Of a stretch of 64,000 bases of DNA, positions 42,939 to 51,354 are shown one piece after another. A model generated the notes under the pieces. The model was not told the DNA's origin, made no database searches, and saw only the letters and a list, made by a program, of their open reading frames with translations. The translations under genes and the position numbers were made by a program. Source of the stretch: Flavobacteriales bacterium (GTDB lineage: Bacteria > Bacteroidota > Bacteroidia > Flavobacteriales_F > PHOS-HE28); the NCBI GenBank assembly GCA_016700415.1, contig CP065018.1, forward strand, positions 620,001 to 684,000. Reading direction: 5' to 3'. How positions within the stretch are numbered: the stretch's first letter is position 1; each line of letters begins with the position of its first letter.

Positions 42939-45116
42939 ATGGAACGAAGCGGTCGGCAACACCGGCTAATAGCCTTCTGTATTCTATCGGTGGCAACCTT
43001 CTTGTTTGGCAGCATTTCATGCCAGGCATCGGAAGCACCCCCGCTTGATGGGTATATGTTCAATGGTGAGGACTGCTCTCCCTATTTGGGTCGACAACTC
43101 TCCATCCTGGAGGACAAAGGAGGAGAATTGACCATTACAGAAGTCTTCCATTCCGAATTATTCCAATATCAATCCTCTGACATTCCTGATCTTGGACTTG
43201 GTCGATCAGCCTTTTGGGTTAGGCTTAATCTGTATAATTTATCCGCCTCAAGCAGGATATTTCTTCACATCGCCCACAGTGAGATCGATGAGCTGGATAT
43301 CTATAAATTAACGAACGATGATCAGGTAAGCCGAATTGCTCATGCCGGCCTTTCTCGTCAAGTGGACAAGACATCCCAGCCCTCATCTGAATTTGCATTT
43401 CCAGTTGAGGTTCCACAATTCACCAAGGGGACCTTTTACATCAGGCTTCGCAGCACGAAGCAATTACGGCTACCGATTACGGCGGAATCTTCCCAAGGTT
43501 TCTATTCCCAGCAATTAAACCGGAACTTGTTCATTGGTGGATATCTCGGCATCATGCTTGTCATGGCGCTGTACAACTTCTTCATTTTCTTCTCGACCCG
43601 TGATAAAGCCTATGCGTTCTACGTGGCCTACATCATTCTGGTCACCTTGACCCAAATGGCCTTCATTGGAATGCTCGCATTCACGACATTCAAGAACATG
43701 CCTTGGCTGTCGTCCCATTCAGCACTATATCTGACAGCCTTCACGGCTATCGCCGCAGGAGAGTTCATGGTGCGATTCATCCATATGAAAGCGCTTTACC
43801 CTGTTTCGATGCGGGCGATGCGTCTATTCTATCTGGTACTATTGTTTGGGCTGGTCATTGATATGGATGCCAAGTCAGTCATTGCCTACCGAATTATTCA
43901 AGTTGGGGCTGGGAGCTTCGCTCTCTTCCAACTTGTTATTCTCATCCGTGTTGCAGCTCAAGGATCACGGCCTGCGCGTTACTTTCTGATAGCTTGGGTC
44001 TCCTTCTTATTGGGAATTATCTCATTCATCTTGAAGGACTTGGGCTTCTTGCCTTTCAACGACCTTACACGCTTTGCCATGACCATCGGCTCCGCGGTCG
44101 AAGTCGTGCTGCTCTCCTTCGGTCTGGCCGACAAGATCAATGTGTTCCGGGAAGAGAAGGAACTGTCTCAGGCGAAAGCTATCGCCATGGCCAAGGAGAA
44201 TGAGCTCTTCGTCCTGAACCAGAACGTAGACTTGGAACGGAAGGTGACCGAACGGACACATGCCCTACAGGAGACCAATGATCATTTGAAGCGCACCCAG
44301 ACACAGCTGGTGAGCGCCGAGAAGATGGCGTCATTAGGCCAGCTGACCGCCGGCATCGCCCACGAGATCAACAATCCGTTGAATTTCATCAGCAGCAACC
44401 TCCCCCCGCTCAAACGCGATCTCCTGGAGCTTAAAGAGGTCTTGGACGCTTATCGCAGCGTCACCAAGGACGTTATCGGGCTTGAGGATGTGCGTGCCCT
44501 GGAGGAGCGCATTGGCGTGGATTTCACGGTTAACGAGGTGCATGAGATCCTCAAGTGCATTGAGACCGGTGCCACCCGCACGTCGGACATCGTACGCGGC
44601 CTGCGCACATTCAGCCGGTTGGACGAGGACGACCTGAAGACGGCGGACATCAATGAGGGGCTGCGCAGCACAGTGGTGGTGCTGGGCCCCCAGTTCCGTG
44701 ATGTGGTGCACATTGAATATGAACTTGGGGATATCCCGCAAGTTGAATGCTATCCGGGCAAGTTGAACCAGGTGTTCATGAACCTCTTGAACAATGCGGC
44801 CCATGCGGTGAAACAGCGGCATGGCGATTCCGGCGGGGAGATCCGGATCGCCACGTCCGTCAGCGGCGAAATGGTCACGATCACGATCGCTGACAACGGC
44901 ATGGGAATGGACGAGACTGTTCAAAGCCGGATGTTCGAGCCGTTCTTCACGACCAAGGATGTTGGTGAAGGCACCGGACTCGGGCTGTCCATCGTTCAAG
45001 GGATCATCGAGAAACACAACGGTCATATCGTACTGGAGAGTGCCGTGGGGCAAGGCAGTACGTTCACCCTGACACTACCGGTCCACCAGACCGTGGAATT
45101 CGCAAAAAGTGCTTGA
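42939..45116 (+). CDS. 7TMR-DISM sensor histidine kinase
   Basis: 725 residues. Signal peptide (AFCILSVATFLFGSISCQAS), an extracellular 7TMR-DISMED2 beta-sandwich (about 35-180; FWVRLNLYNLSASSRIFLHIAHSEIDELDIYKL), seven membrane helices (about 185-395), a coiled coil, a HisKA-type dimerisation domain with the phospho-His in SLGQLTAGIAHEINNPLNFI, and a HATPase with N box NQVFMNLLNNAAHAV, DNGMGMDE and GTGLGLSIVQGI. DISMED2 domains often bind carbohydrates or small molecules. Base composition changes inside the gene: about 40% GC in the sensor, normal in the kinase from about 44.1 kb on. The next gene begins 2 bases after its stop. Confidence 0.92.
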   Translation: MERSGRQHRLIAFCILSVATFLFGSISCQASEAPPLDGYMFNGEDCSPYLGRQLSILEDKGGELTITEVFHSELFQYQSSDIPDLGLGRSAFWVRLNLYNLSASSRIFLHIAHSEIDELDIYKLTNDDQVSRIAHAGLSRQVDKTSQPSSEFAFPVEVPQFTKGTFYIRLRSTKQLRLPITAESSQGFYSQQLNRNLFIGGYLGIMLVMALYNFFIFFSTRDKAYAFYVAYIILVTLTQMAFIGMLAFTTFKNMPWLSSHSALYLTAFTAIAAGEFMVRFIHMKALYPVSMRAMRLFYLVLLFGLVIDMDAKSVIAYRIIQVGAGSFALFQLVILIRVAAQGSRPARYFLIAWVSFLLGIISFILKDLGFLPFNDLTRFAMTIGSAVEVVLLSFGLADKINVFREEKELSQAKAIAMAKENELFVLNQNVDLERKVTERTHALQETNDHLKRTQTQLVSAEKMASLGQLTAGIAHEINNPLNFISSNLPPLKRDLLELKEVLDAYRSVTKDVIGLEDVRALEERIGVDFTVNEVHEILKCIETGATRTSDIVRGLRTFSRLDEDDLKTADINEGLRSTVVVLGPQFRDVVHIEYELGDIPQVECYPGKLNQVFMNLLNNAAHAVKQRHGDSGGEIRIATSVSGEMVTITIADNGMGMDETVQSRMFEPFFTTKDVGEGTGLGLSIVQGIIEKHNGHIVLESAVGQGSTFTLTLPVHQTVEFAKSA

Positions 45117-45118
45117 GC

Positions 45119-46651
45119 ATGGACATGGAACGCATCAAAGTCCTTTATGTGGACGACGAGGAGGGCAACCTGATGGCCTTCCAAGCGAGCTTTCGCCGGG
45201 ATTTCGACATCCACGTGGCGCTAAGCGGTTCGGAGGCCTTGGCCTGGTTGGAGCAGAATACCGTGCACGTGGTGATCAGCGACCAGCGGATGCCGGGCAT
45301 GACCGGTTCCGAATTCCTTGCCATAGTTAAGACACGCTGGCCCCGCTGCGTCCGTTTGTTGCTCACGGGGTTCTCGGATATCCAGGCCGTTGTCGATGCG
45401 ATCAATCTGGGCGGCATACATGCCTACATCACCAAGCCTTGGGACCCCACGGACCTCAAGCTCCGGATCGAGCAAGCCCACGAAGTGCATGCCTTGCGCG
45501 AGGAGCGGGAACGGCTCTTTGACCGGTACCGGCAAGTGTTCGATGCCTCGGGCGACCCGATCGTGATCGTGGACGGTAAAGGCTGCTTCCGGGAAATGAA
45601 CGCGGCCGCCGAACAGTTAATGAAGGTGGACCGGGCCACCATGCTCAACTCCGGCTTGGGCAAATTCGTGACGGATCTTCCAGAAATGGTCCGCCGAATG
45701 CGGCACAATCGGCACGGCCGCACCTATAGAAATGTGGATGTGACCCTGCAAACGCCGGGCGGCCATACCATTGACTGCTTAGTGACCGCCACGCATGTGG
45801 GACGGACACCGGAGGGCGTCAGCATGTACCAGGCGATGATCAAGGACATCACCGACCGGAAACAACAGGAAGCTTACTTGAAAAAGCTGAACAGCGACCT
45901 GGACAAACGAGTGGCCGTGCGCACCAAACAACTGCTTGAGGCCTTGGACGATCTGGGCGCATTCTCGTATTCGGTGGCCCATGACCTTCGTTCCCCATTG
46001 AAGAACATCAAAGTACTCAGCGACCATTTAAGCGGCTTGGCCGCCGTGCGCGGAGATGAGGAAGAGCGCGACCTCAGCCATCGGATCCACAAAGGGGCAT
46101 CACGCTTGATCAACCTGGTGGACGACTTGTTGCGCTTTGCCCGCACGGACTCCCAAAAGGTGGAATGCAGGGACGCCGATGTCAATGAGATCATGCATGA
46201 GTGCCTTAGTGACCTGACCTTGCCGCAGGAACATGTGGAATTCGTACTTCCGGAACCGGGCACAGCCATCATCCATGCGGATCCCGCGATGGTGAAGGTG
46301 GCGTTGAACAACCTGCTTGCCAATGCGGTCAAATTCACCCGGAATACGGCGCAGGCCCGGATCGAGGTAGGTCATTCAACGAAGGATGGCGATGATATCC
46401 TTTGGGTGAAGGACAACGGCGTCGGCTTTGAGAGCCAGAAGAAGGACCAACTGTTCGGTGTCTTCAAGCGGCTTCACACCACCGCCCAGTTCGAAGGCAC
46501 CGGGATCGGACTGGCCCTTGTGGACCGCATAATGAAGAAGCACGGCGGCTCCTGCTCCGCTGAAGGTGCCCCAAATGAAGGCGCGACCATCTTTCTGCGT
46601 TTTCCCGGTCAGCGGCAGGCCGACGAAATGCAATACCGTCAAGCCGGTTGA
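45119..46651 (+). CDS. Receiver-PAS-histidine kinase
   Basis: 510 residues, cytoplasmic. Receiver (1-120, D12/D13, phosphoacceptor D55 in VVISDQRMPG, Lys in YITKPW), PAS domain (about 135-250, VFDASGDPIVIVDGKGCFREMNAAAEQLM), HisKA with SYSVAHDLRSPLKNIK, and a HATPase (NNLLANAVKFTRN, VKDNGVGFE, GTGIGLALVDRI). The light, PAS-adjacent HATPase resembles phytochrome-type kinases. It starts 2 bases after the 7TM kinase stop, so phosphotransfer from that kinase to its receiver is the simplest circuit. The output is not encoded here (no DNA-binding domain). Confidence 0.93.
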   Translation: MDMERIKVLYVDDEEGNLMAFQASFRRDFDIHVALSGSEALAWLEQNTVHVVISDQRMPGMTGSEFLAIVKTRWPRCVRLLLTGFSDIQAVVDAINLGGIHAYITKPWDPTDLKLRIEQAHEVHALREERERLFDRYRQVFDASGDPIVIVDGKGCFREMNAAAEQLMKVDRATMLNSGLGKFVTDLPEMVRRMRHNRHGRTYRNVDVTLQTPGGHTIDCLVTATHVGRTPEGVSMYQAMIKDITDRKQQEAYLKKLNSDLDKRVAVRTKQLLEALDDLGAFSYSVAHDLRSPLKNIKVLSDHLSGLAAVRGDEEERDLSHRIHKGASRLINLVDDLLRFARTDSQKVECRDADVNEIMHECLSDLTLPQEHVEFVLPEPGTAIIHADPAMVKVALNNLLANAVKFTRNTAQARIEVGHSTKDGDDILWVKDNGVGFESQKKDQLFGVFKRLHTTAQFEGTGIGLALVDRIMKKHGGSCSAEGAPNEGATIFLRFPGQRQADEMQYRQAG

Positions 46652-46715
46652 GCGTAACCAAGCGGCCCCGACCTCCGTTTACACCCCGTATCGAGAGATC
46701 ATCATTGAGAGCAAC

Positions 46716-47234
46716 ATGAAAAACACAGCATTCACCCTGATCGCCCTTTTCGCAACTCCGACCTTCTGCCATGCCCAAAAACTGGTGGAATCCCGGGACC
46801 AGGCCTCCGGTTGGTATGTGCCGGTCAAACTACAGGTGACCGCTGAAGGCACCAAGGCCAAGAACCTCGCCGTGCAGGTTTATCAAGACAACGAACTGCT
46901 GCAGGAGATCCACTCCAAAAAAGGCAAGTTCACCCTCAATCTGGATCTTGACAACACCTACACCTTCGTGCTCAACCAAGAGGGTTATCGACCAAAATCA
47001 GTCTTCATCGACACCCATGTTCCGGTCAAACAGGTGCAGTATTCGGAGTATGCTTGCTACATGAACTTGGAAGCGGCTGATAAATTCACCCACTCCGATC
47101 CCTTCTACATGGATTTCCCCGGTGCGATCGTCCGGTGGAACGATGAGTCGCACGGATTCATGCCCAGCATGGGTTACCTCACGGACATCCAGTCCAAGAT
47201 CGGTATGCTTGAAGCTCAGATGATCCCACACTGA
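46716..47234 (+). CDS. Secreted hypothetical protein with regulatory-like beta domain
   Basis: 172 residues from ATG 46716. Signal peptide NTAFTLIALFATPTFCHAQ. The mature part (VPVKLQVTAEGTKAKNLAVQVYQDNELLQEIHSKKGKFTLNLDLDNTYTFVLNQEGYRPKSVFIDTHVP) has the pattern of a carboxypeptidase-regulatory-like (transthyretin-type) domain, as in the N-terminus of the giant repeat protein. It then ends in an unrecognised 60-residue tail. A strong terminator follows. It lies 64 bases after the receiver-PAS kinase gene and could be its last co-transcribed gene or independent. Confidence 0.7.
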   Translation: MKNTAFTLIALFATPTFCHAQKLVESRDQASGWYVPVKLQVTAEGTKAKNLAVQVYQDNELLQEIHSKKGKFTLNLDLDNTYTFVLNQEGYRPKSVFIDTHVPVKQVQYSEYACYMNLEAADKFTHSDPFYMDFPGAIVRWNDESHGFMPSMGYLTDIQSKIGMLEAQMIPH

Positions 47235-47288
47235 CCACATCCACCCGCCTGCCAAGTAACCAACGCACCTTGGCAGGGGCTGCGATAA

Positions 47289-47315
47289 GCGCCCGCCGCA
47301 AGGCCGGGCGTTTTT
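47289..47315 (+). terminator. Rho-independent terminator
   Basis: CGCCCG (47290-47295) pairs with CGGGCG (47305-47310), loop CCGCAAGGC, followed by TTTTT. It ends the plus-strand signalling region and lies just before the convergent paaE stop. Confidence 0.8.
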
Positions 47316-47324
47316 GCATTGGGC

Positions 47325-48416
47325 TCAGTGCTGGTCGTAGTCCACCACCACGCGCTCGGTGAGCGGGTGGCTCTGGCACGTGAGCACATAGCCGTCCTCC
47401 ACCTCCTCGTCGGTGAGCGCGTAATTCATGTCCATGGCCACCTTGCCTTCCACAATGCGGGCCTTACAGGTGCAGCAAACCGCGCCCTTGCACGCGTAAG
47501 GCACGTCCAATCCGGCAGCCTCCGCGGTATCCAGGATGCTATCGCCCTTCGCCCCCACTTCGATCTCCGTTTCATTGCCGTCCAGGATGATCTTCACCCT
47601 GGCCTTCCCCTTCAATGGCACCTCGCCTCCTGATGAGGCGGGAGTTTCAGGCTTCTTCGGCTCGCTCGTCACCGGTGTGGTGAACAGTTCCACATGGATG
47701 TGCTTCTTTTCCACGCCGGAACGCTCCAAGGCCTCGCTAACGTTCACCATCATCTGCTCGGGTCCGCAGATGAAAAACTCCTTGTGCAGCGGGTCGTTCA
47801 CAAAAGCCTTCAGCAGGTTCACGGCTTTTTCATTGGTGATGCGGCCGTTGAAAAGCGCCTCCACATCATTCCCGCGGCTCAGGATGTGGAATACGTTGAG
47901 GCGGTCCGGGTAGTGGACTTTCAATTCGTCCAGCTTCTTCCGGAAGATGATGCGGTCCACATCGGAATTGCCGAAGAACAGGGTGAACTTGCTCTTATGC
48001 TCAGTACGGAGCACAGTGGTGAGGATACTGAGGATGGGCGTGATACCGCTGCCGGCCGCGAAGGCGATGTAATGGTGCTCTTGTGCGGGGTCCAGCGCGG
48101 TGTGGAAGTTGCCCATGGGCGACATCACCTCCAACTTGGAGCCGGGCTTGAGCTGTTCCACCAGCTGTGTGGAGGCCCTGCCTCCGTCCACTTTTTTCAC
48201 CGCGATGCGGATCTCACCCGGGTCCAGCGGGCTGCTGCAGATGCTGTATGACCGACGCAGTTCAGTGCCGTTGACAATGAGCTTCAGGGTGAGGTATTGG
48301 CCATGGATAAAGGAAAAGTCGGCCTTCAGCTCAGGCGGGACGCGAAAGCCGATGGAAATACTGTCCGCGGTCTCGTGATGGATGTCGGCTACTTCAAGGG
48401 TATGGAAACGGGCCAT
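47325..48416 (-). CDS. paaE: Phenylacetyl-CoA epoxidase reductase subunit PaaE
   Basis: 363 residues. An FAD-binding ferredoxin-reductase domain (RRSYSICSSP flavin motif), an NAD(P)-binding domain (FAAGSGITPILSILTTVL; FFICGPEQMM) and a C-terminal plant-type 2Fe-2S domain with the cysteine cluster PYACKGAVCCTCKARI and a distant fourth Cys (VLTCQSHPL) match PaaE. It feeds electrons from NADPH to the PaaABC oxygenase. The start MARFHTLEV matches the usual PaaE start; in-frame ATGs at 48437 and 48461 lie closer to the -7 box (48479-48486). Unusually it is divergent from paaABCD rather than at their end. Confidence 0.93.
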   Translation of the reverse strand: MARFHTLEVADIHHETADSISIGFRVPPELKADFSFIHGQYLTLKLIVNGTELRRSYSICSSPLDPGEIRIAVKKVDGGRASTQLVEQLKPGSKLEVMSPMGNFHTALDPAQEHHYIAFAAGSGITPILSILTTVLRTEHKSKFTLFFGNSDVDRIIFRKKLDELKVHYPDRLNVFHILSRGNDVEALFNGRITNEKAVNLLKAFVNDPLHKEFFICGPEQMMVNVSEALERSGVEKKHIHVELFTTPVTSEPKKPETPASSGGEVPLKGKARVKIILDGNETEIEVGAKGDSILDTAEAAGLDVPYACKGAVCCTCKARIVEGKVAMDMNYALTDEEVEDGYVLTCQSHPLTERVVVDYDQH

Positions 48417-48478
48417 TCTGACTGGGGTATCTGGCATTGCGGACAAGGCGCCCCGGAGCATGTGGACCGGGCGGGCGG

Positions 48479-48555
48479 CAAAAGTAGCCGCCTATCACCG
48501 CATCGCGATGCGTGTGGCATATATCGAACCCATCGCCCATCGCTCCTTACCTTAG
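48479..48555. promoter_or_regulatory. Divergent paaE/paaA promoters with palindromic operator candidate
   Basis: TACTTTTG on the minus strand (48479-48486, perfect -7 box for paaE) and TACCTTAG on the plus strand (48548-48555, one mismatch, for paaA) flank a perfect 14-bp palindrome CGCATCGCGATGCG (48499-48512), extendable to about 21 bases with two mismatches. The position suits a repressor that controls both directions, but no regulator gene is adjacent. Confidence 0.5.
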
Positions 48556-48574
48556 CGACCAGCAATCACGAAGG

Positions 48575-49516
48575 ATGATGGAAGAGAAACAGGCCGAGGA
48601 GGACTTTCAACGGAAAGTGGATGCCGAGCAGAAGATCGAACCGAAGGATTGGATGCCGGCGGACTACCGAAAGAACCTGATCCGGCAGATCAGCCAGCAC
48701 GGGCACAGCGAGATCGTGGGCATGCTGCCGGAAGGCAACTGGATCACCCGGGCACCCAGCCTGCGCCGCAAGACCGTGCTGTTGGCCAAGGTGCAGGACG
48801 AGGGTGGCCACGGCCTTTACCTCTATGGTGCTGCCGAGACCTTGGGGATCGGCCGGGATGAGATGGTGGATCAACTGCTCACCGGCAAGGCCAAGTACAG
48901 CAGCATCTTCAACTATCCGACCATCACATGGGCGGACATGGGCGCGGTGGGCTGGCTGGTGGACGGTGCCGCGATCATGAACCAGGTGATGTTGTGCCGC
49001 ACCAGTTACGGCCCTTACGCCCGCGCCATGGTGCGCATCTGCAAGGAAGAGAGCTTCCACCAGCGGCAGGGGTATGAGATCATGACCGTGTTGAGCAATG
49101 GCACGCCGGAGCAAAAGGCCATGGCACAGGACAGCCTGGACCGCTGGTGGTGGCCCAGCCTGATGATGTTCGGCCCCAGCGACGCAGAAAGCCCGCACAG
49201 CGCCCAGAGCATGAAGTGGAAGATCAAGCGGCAGAGCAACGACGAACTGCGCCAGACCTTCATCGACAGGACCGTGCAGCAAGCCGAAGTGCTTGGATTG
49301 AAGATCCCCGACCCCAAGCTGAAATGGAATGAGGAAACGCAGCACTACGACTGGGGCGAGATCGACTGGACGGAGTTCTTCGACGTGATCAAAGGCAATG
49401 GACCGTGCAACAAGGAGCGGATGGCAGCACGCCGGAAAGCCCATGCGGACGGGGCTTGGGTGCGCGAGGCGGCGTTGGCGTATGCAGAGAAGAAAGCAAA
49501 GCGGAAGGCCGCATAG
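48575..49516 (+). CDS. paaA: 1,2-phenylacetyl-CoA epoxidase catalytic subunit PaaA
   Basis: 313 residues. The ferritin-like diiron sequence is visible: [19 protein letters not shown] and the later [15 protein letters not shown] (E-x-x-H pairs), and [13 protein letters not shown] typical for PaaA. It epoxidises the ring of phenylacetyl-CoA using O2 in the PaaABCE complex, the first committed step of aerobic phenylacetate degradation. The start at 48575 (MMEEKQ) has AAGG directly before it; ATG 48578 is the other choice. Confidence 0.95.
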   Translation: MMEEKQAEEDFQRKVDAEQKIEPKDWMPADYRKNLIRQISQHGHSEIVGMLPEGNWITRAPSLRRKTVLLAKVQDEGGHGLYLYGAAETLGIGRDEMVDQLLTGKAKYSSIFNYPTITWADMGAVGWLVDGAAIMNQVMLCRTSYGPYARAMVRICKEESFHQRQGYEIMTVLSNGTPEQKAMAQDSLDRWWWPSLMMFGPSDAESPHSAQSMKWKIKRQSNDELRQTFIDRTVQQAEVLGLKIPDPKLKWNEETQHYDWGEIDWTEFFDVIKGNGPCNKERMAARRKAHADGAWVREAALAYAEKKAKRKAA

Positions 49517-49535
49517 TTGTCAGTTGTTCAGCCTG

Positions 49536-49555
49536 CCCCGGGCGTGGACCCGGGG
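49536..49555. repeat. Perfect CCCCGGG hairpin between paaA and paaB
   Basis: CCCCGGG and CCCGGGG enclose a 6-base loop. No T-tract. GTCAG words flank it on both sides (49519 and 49557 regions). Similar GC hairpins with GTC flanks occur in the element at 3870-4026. It may attenuate or stabilise the paa transcript. Confidence 0.55.
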
Positions 49556-49622
49556 TTGTCAGTGGTCAGGCGTTGCTGCGCCGAGCCCCATTCAACTATC
49601 ACTAAACACCAATCACCGGTAT

Positions 49623-49913
49623 ATGAGCAACGAAAAAGACTTTCCCCTCTGGGAGATCTTCATCCAGAGCAAACGCGGCCTGGACCATAAACATGTGGGC
49701 AGCCTGCACGCCGCCGATGCACAAATGGCCATTGAGAACGCGCGGGACGTGTATACCCGCCGAAACGAGGGCAACAGCATCTGGGCGGTGCTGGCGGAGA
49801 ACATCCATTCCAGCAAGCCGGAGGACCAAGGCGCCTTCTTCGATCCTGCGGACGACAAGGTGTACCGCCATCCCACCTTCTATGTAATGCCCAAGGAGGC
49901 GAAGTATATCTGA
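49623..49913 (+). CDS. paaB: 1,2-phenylacetyl-CoA epoxidase subunit PaaB
   Basis: 96 residues, family length. FPLWEIFIQSKRGLDHKHVGSLHAADAQMAIENARDVYTRRNEG is the classic PaaB sequence, and SIWAVLAENIHSS follows. PaaB bridges PaaA/PaaC dimers in the complex. The open frame upstream of 49623 crosses the hairpin and is not used. PaaC starts 2 bases after its stop. Confidence 0.95.
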   Translation: MSNEKDFPLWEIFIQSKRGLDHKHVGSLHAADAQMAIENARDVYTRRNEGNSIWAVLAENIHSSKPEDQGAFFDPADDKVYRHPTFYVMPKEAKYI

Positions 49914-49915
49914 CC

Positions 49916-50674
49916 ATGACGCAACAAGAAGCCTTGTTCCGCTATGCGGTGCGCATGGGCGACAACAGCTTAGTGCTCGGCCACCGCCTCAGCGAATGGT
50001 GCGGTCACGGTCCCCAGTTGGAAGAGGACATCGCGCAGGCGAACATCGCGCTGGACCTCATCGGTCAGGCCCGGAACTACCTCACCTATGCAGGCGAAGT
50101 GGAAGGCAAGGGCCGCAGCGAGGACGACCTCGCCTACCTGCGCACCGACCGCGAATACCTCAACGTGCTGCTGACCGAATTGCCCAAAGGCGATTACGCA
50201 CAGACCATCGCACGCAGCTTCCTGTTCGATGCCTTTCACCTGCCGTTGCAGCAAGCGCTCACCACCAGCACCGACGAGCGTTTAAAAGGTATCGCGGAAA
50301 AAGCCGTGAAGGAAGTGACCTACCACCTGCGGCACAGCAGTGAATGGCTGATCCGCTTCGGAGACGGCACCGAGGAGAGCCACAGCCGTGTACAAACGGC
50401 GCTGGACGACCTCTGGCGCTTCACCGGTGAGCTTTTCATTCCTGATGAGGCGGAAGAGCTATTGGCCAAGGCCGGTATTGCCCCGAAGCTGGACGACATC
50501 AAGAATGAATGGAGCACCACGGTGGACAGCGTGTTGAAAGAAGCCACCTTGGAACGACCCGCGGACGGCTGGATGGCTACTGGCGGCAAGAAGGGCGTGC
50601 ATTCTGAGCACATCGGACCCATGCTGGCGGAGATGCAGACACTTCAACGCACCTACCCCGGCGTGCAGTGGTAA
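49916..50674 (+). CDS. paaC: 1,2-phenylacetyl-CoA epoxidase structural subunit PaaC
   Basis: 252 residues. A ferritin-like helical bundle that keeps the fold but lacks the full diiron ligand set. LGHRLSEWCGHGPQLEEDIAQANIALDLIGQARNYLTYAG is diagnostic for PaaC, and HSEHIGPMLAEMQTLQRTYPG ends the protein. It pairs with PaaA in the oxygenase. Ten bases separate it from paaD. Confidence 0.95.
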   Translation: MTQQEALFRYAVRMGDNSLVLGHRLSEWCGHGPQLEEDIAQANIALDLIGQARNYLTYAGEVEGKGRSEDDLAYLRTDREYLNVLLTELPKGDYAQTIARSFLFDAFHLPLQQALTTSTDERLKGIAEKAVKEVTYHLRHSSEWLIRFGDGTEESHSRVQTALDDLWRFTGELFIPDEAEELLAKAGIAPKLDDIKNEWSTTVDSVLKEATLERPADGWMATGGKKGVHSEHIGPMLAEMQTLQRTYPGVQW

Positions 50675-50684
50675 ACGGAGAAAG

Positions 50685-51167
50685 ATGAGGACCGAGGCAG
50701 AGATCCGGGACCTGTTGGAGCAGGTGAAGGATCCCGAGATCCCCGTGATCAGCATCCGGGAGCTGGGTGTGCTTCGCGATGTGAAAGTGGACGGTGATCG
50801 GGTGGAGGTGACCATTACACCCACCTACAGCGGATGCCCTGCCATGGACGTGATGAAGGAGGATGTGGAAAAGGCGCTTCGCGAAGCCGGGATCGAGCGG
50901 TTCAACGTGAAGCAAGTGCTCACCCCGGCATGGAGCACGGACTGGATCAGCGAAAGCGGCCGGAAACATCTGCTGGATTACGGCATTGCCCCCCCGCCGC
51001 ACACCTCGGACATCCGTGCCTTGAAAGGCGGTGTTCCGGTGACCGCCTGCCCCCAATGTGGCAGCACGGACACGGCGTTAGTGAGCCAATTCGGGTCCAC
51101 AGCCTGCAAGGCGCTATATAAATGCAATGCGTGCAAAGAGCCCTTCGATCTGTTCAAGTGCCTTTGA
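50685..51167 (+). CDS. paaD: Phenylacetate degradation protein PaaD
   Basis: 160 residues. An N-terminal MIP18/DUF59 domain (VKDPEIPVISIRELGVLRDV...ITPTYSGCPAMDVM) and a C-terminal zinc-ribbon-like tail with Cys pairs ACPQCGS and KCNACKEPF. It is thought to help assemble the iron or Fe-S centres of the epoxidase. Last gene of the paaABCD run. Confidence 0.94.
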   Translation: MRTEAEIRDLLEQVKDPEIPVISIRELGVLRDVKVDGDRVEVTITPTYSGCPAMDVMKEDVEKALREAGIERFNVKQVLTPAWSTDWISESGRKHLLDYGIAPPPHTSDIRALKGGVPVTACPQCGSTDTALVSQFGSTACKALYKCNACKEPFDLFKCL

Positions 51168-51322
51168 GCATTTAACCGCAGAGGGCGCGGTGAACGCGGA
51201 GGGAATGCCGACCGCAACGGGGAAACGGGGAGAACCATCCGCGTCCATCAGTGTTATCCGCTATTTTCCTCGGAGGTCGGCATTTCTCTTCTTCGTGCTC
51301 TTTGCGTCCTTTGCGGTAAAAT
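51168..51322. repeat. CCGCAGAGG-type inverted repeat element upstream of GT2
   Basis: The left arm near 51168-51200 (AACCGCAGAGGGCGCGGTGAACGCGGAGG in sense, given here only in outline) and the right arm near 51291-51322 (ending TTTGCGTCCTTTGCGGTAAA) are imperfect inverse copies. The middle contains GCGTCCATCAGTGTTATCCGC. A twin element lies at 52315-52474 on the other side of the GT2 gene. Confidence 0.5.
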
Positions 51323-51354
51323 CAGACTGCACCTCCGCAGTACATTCGCCGCGC

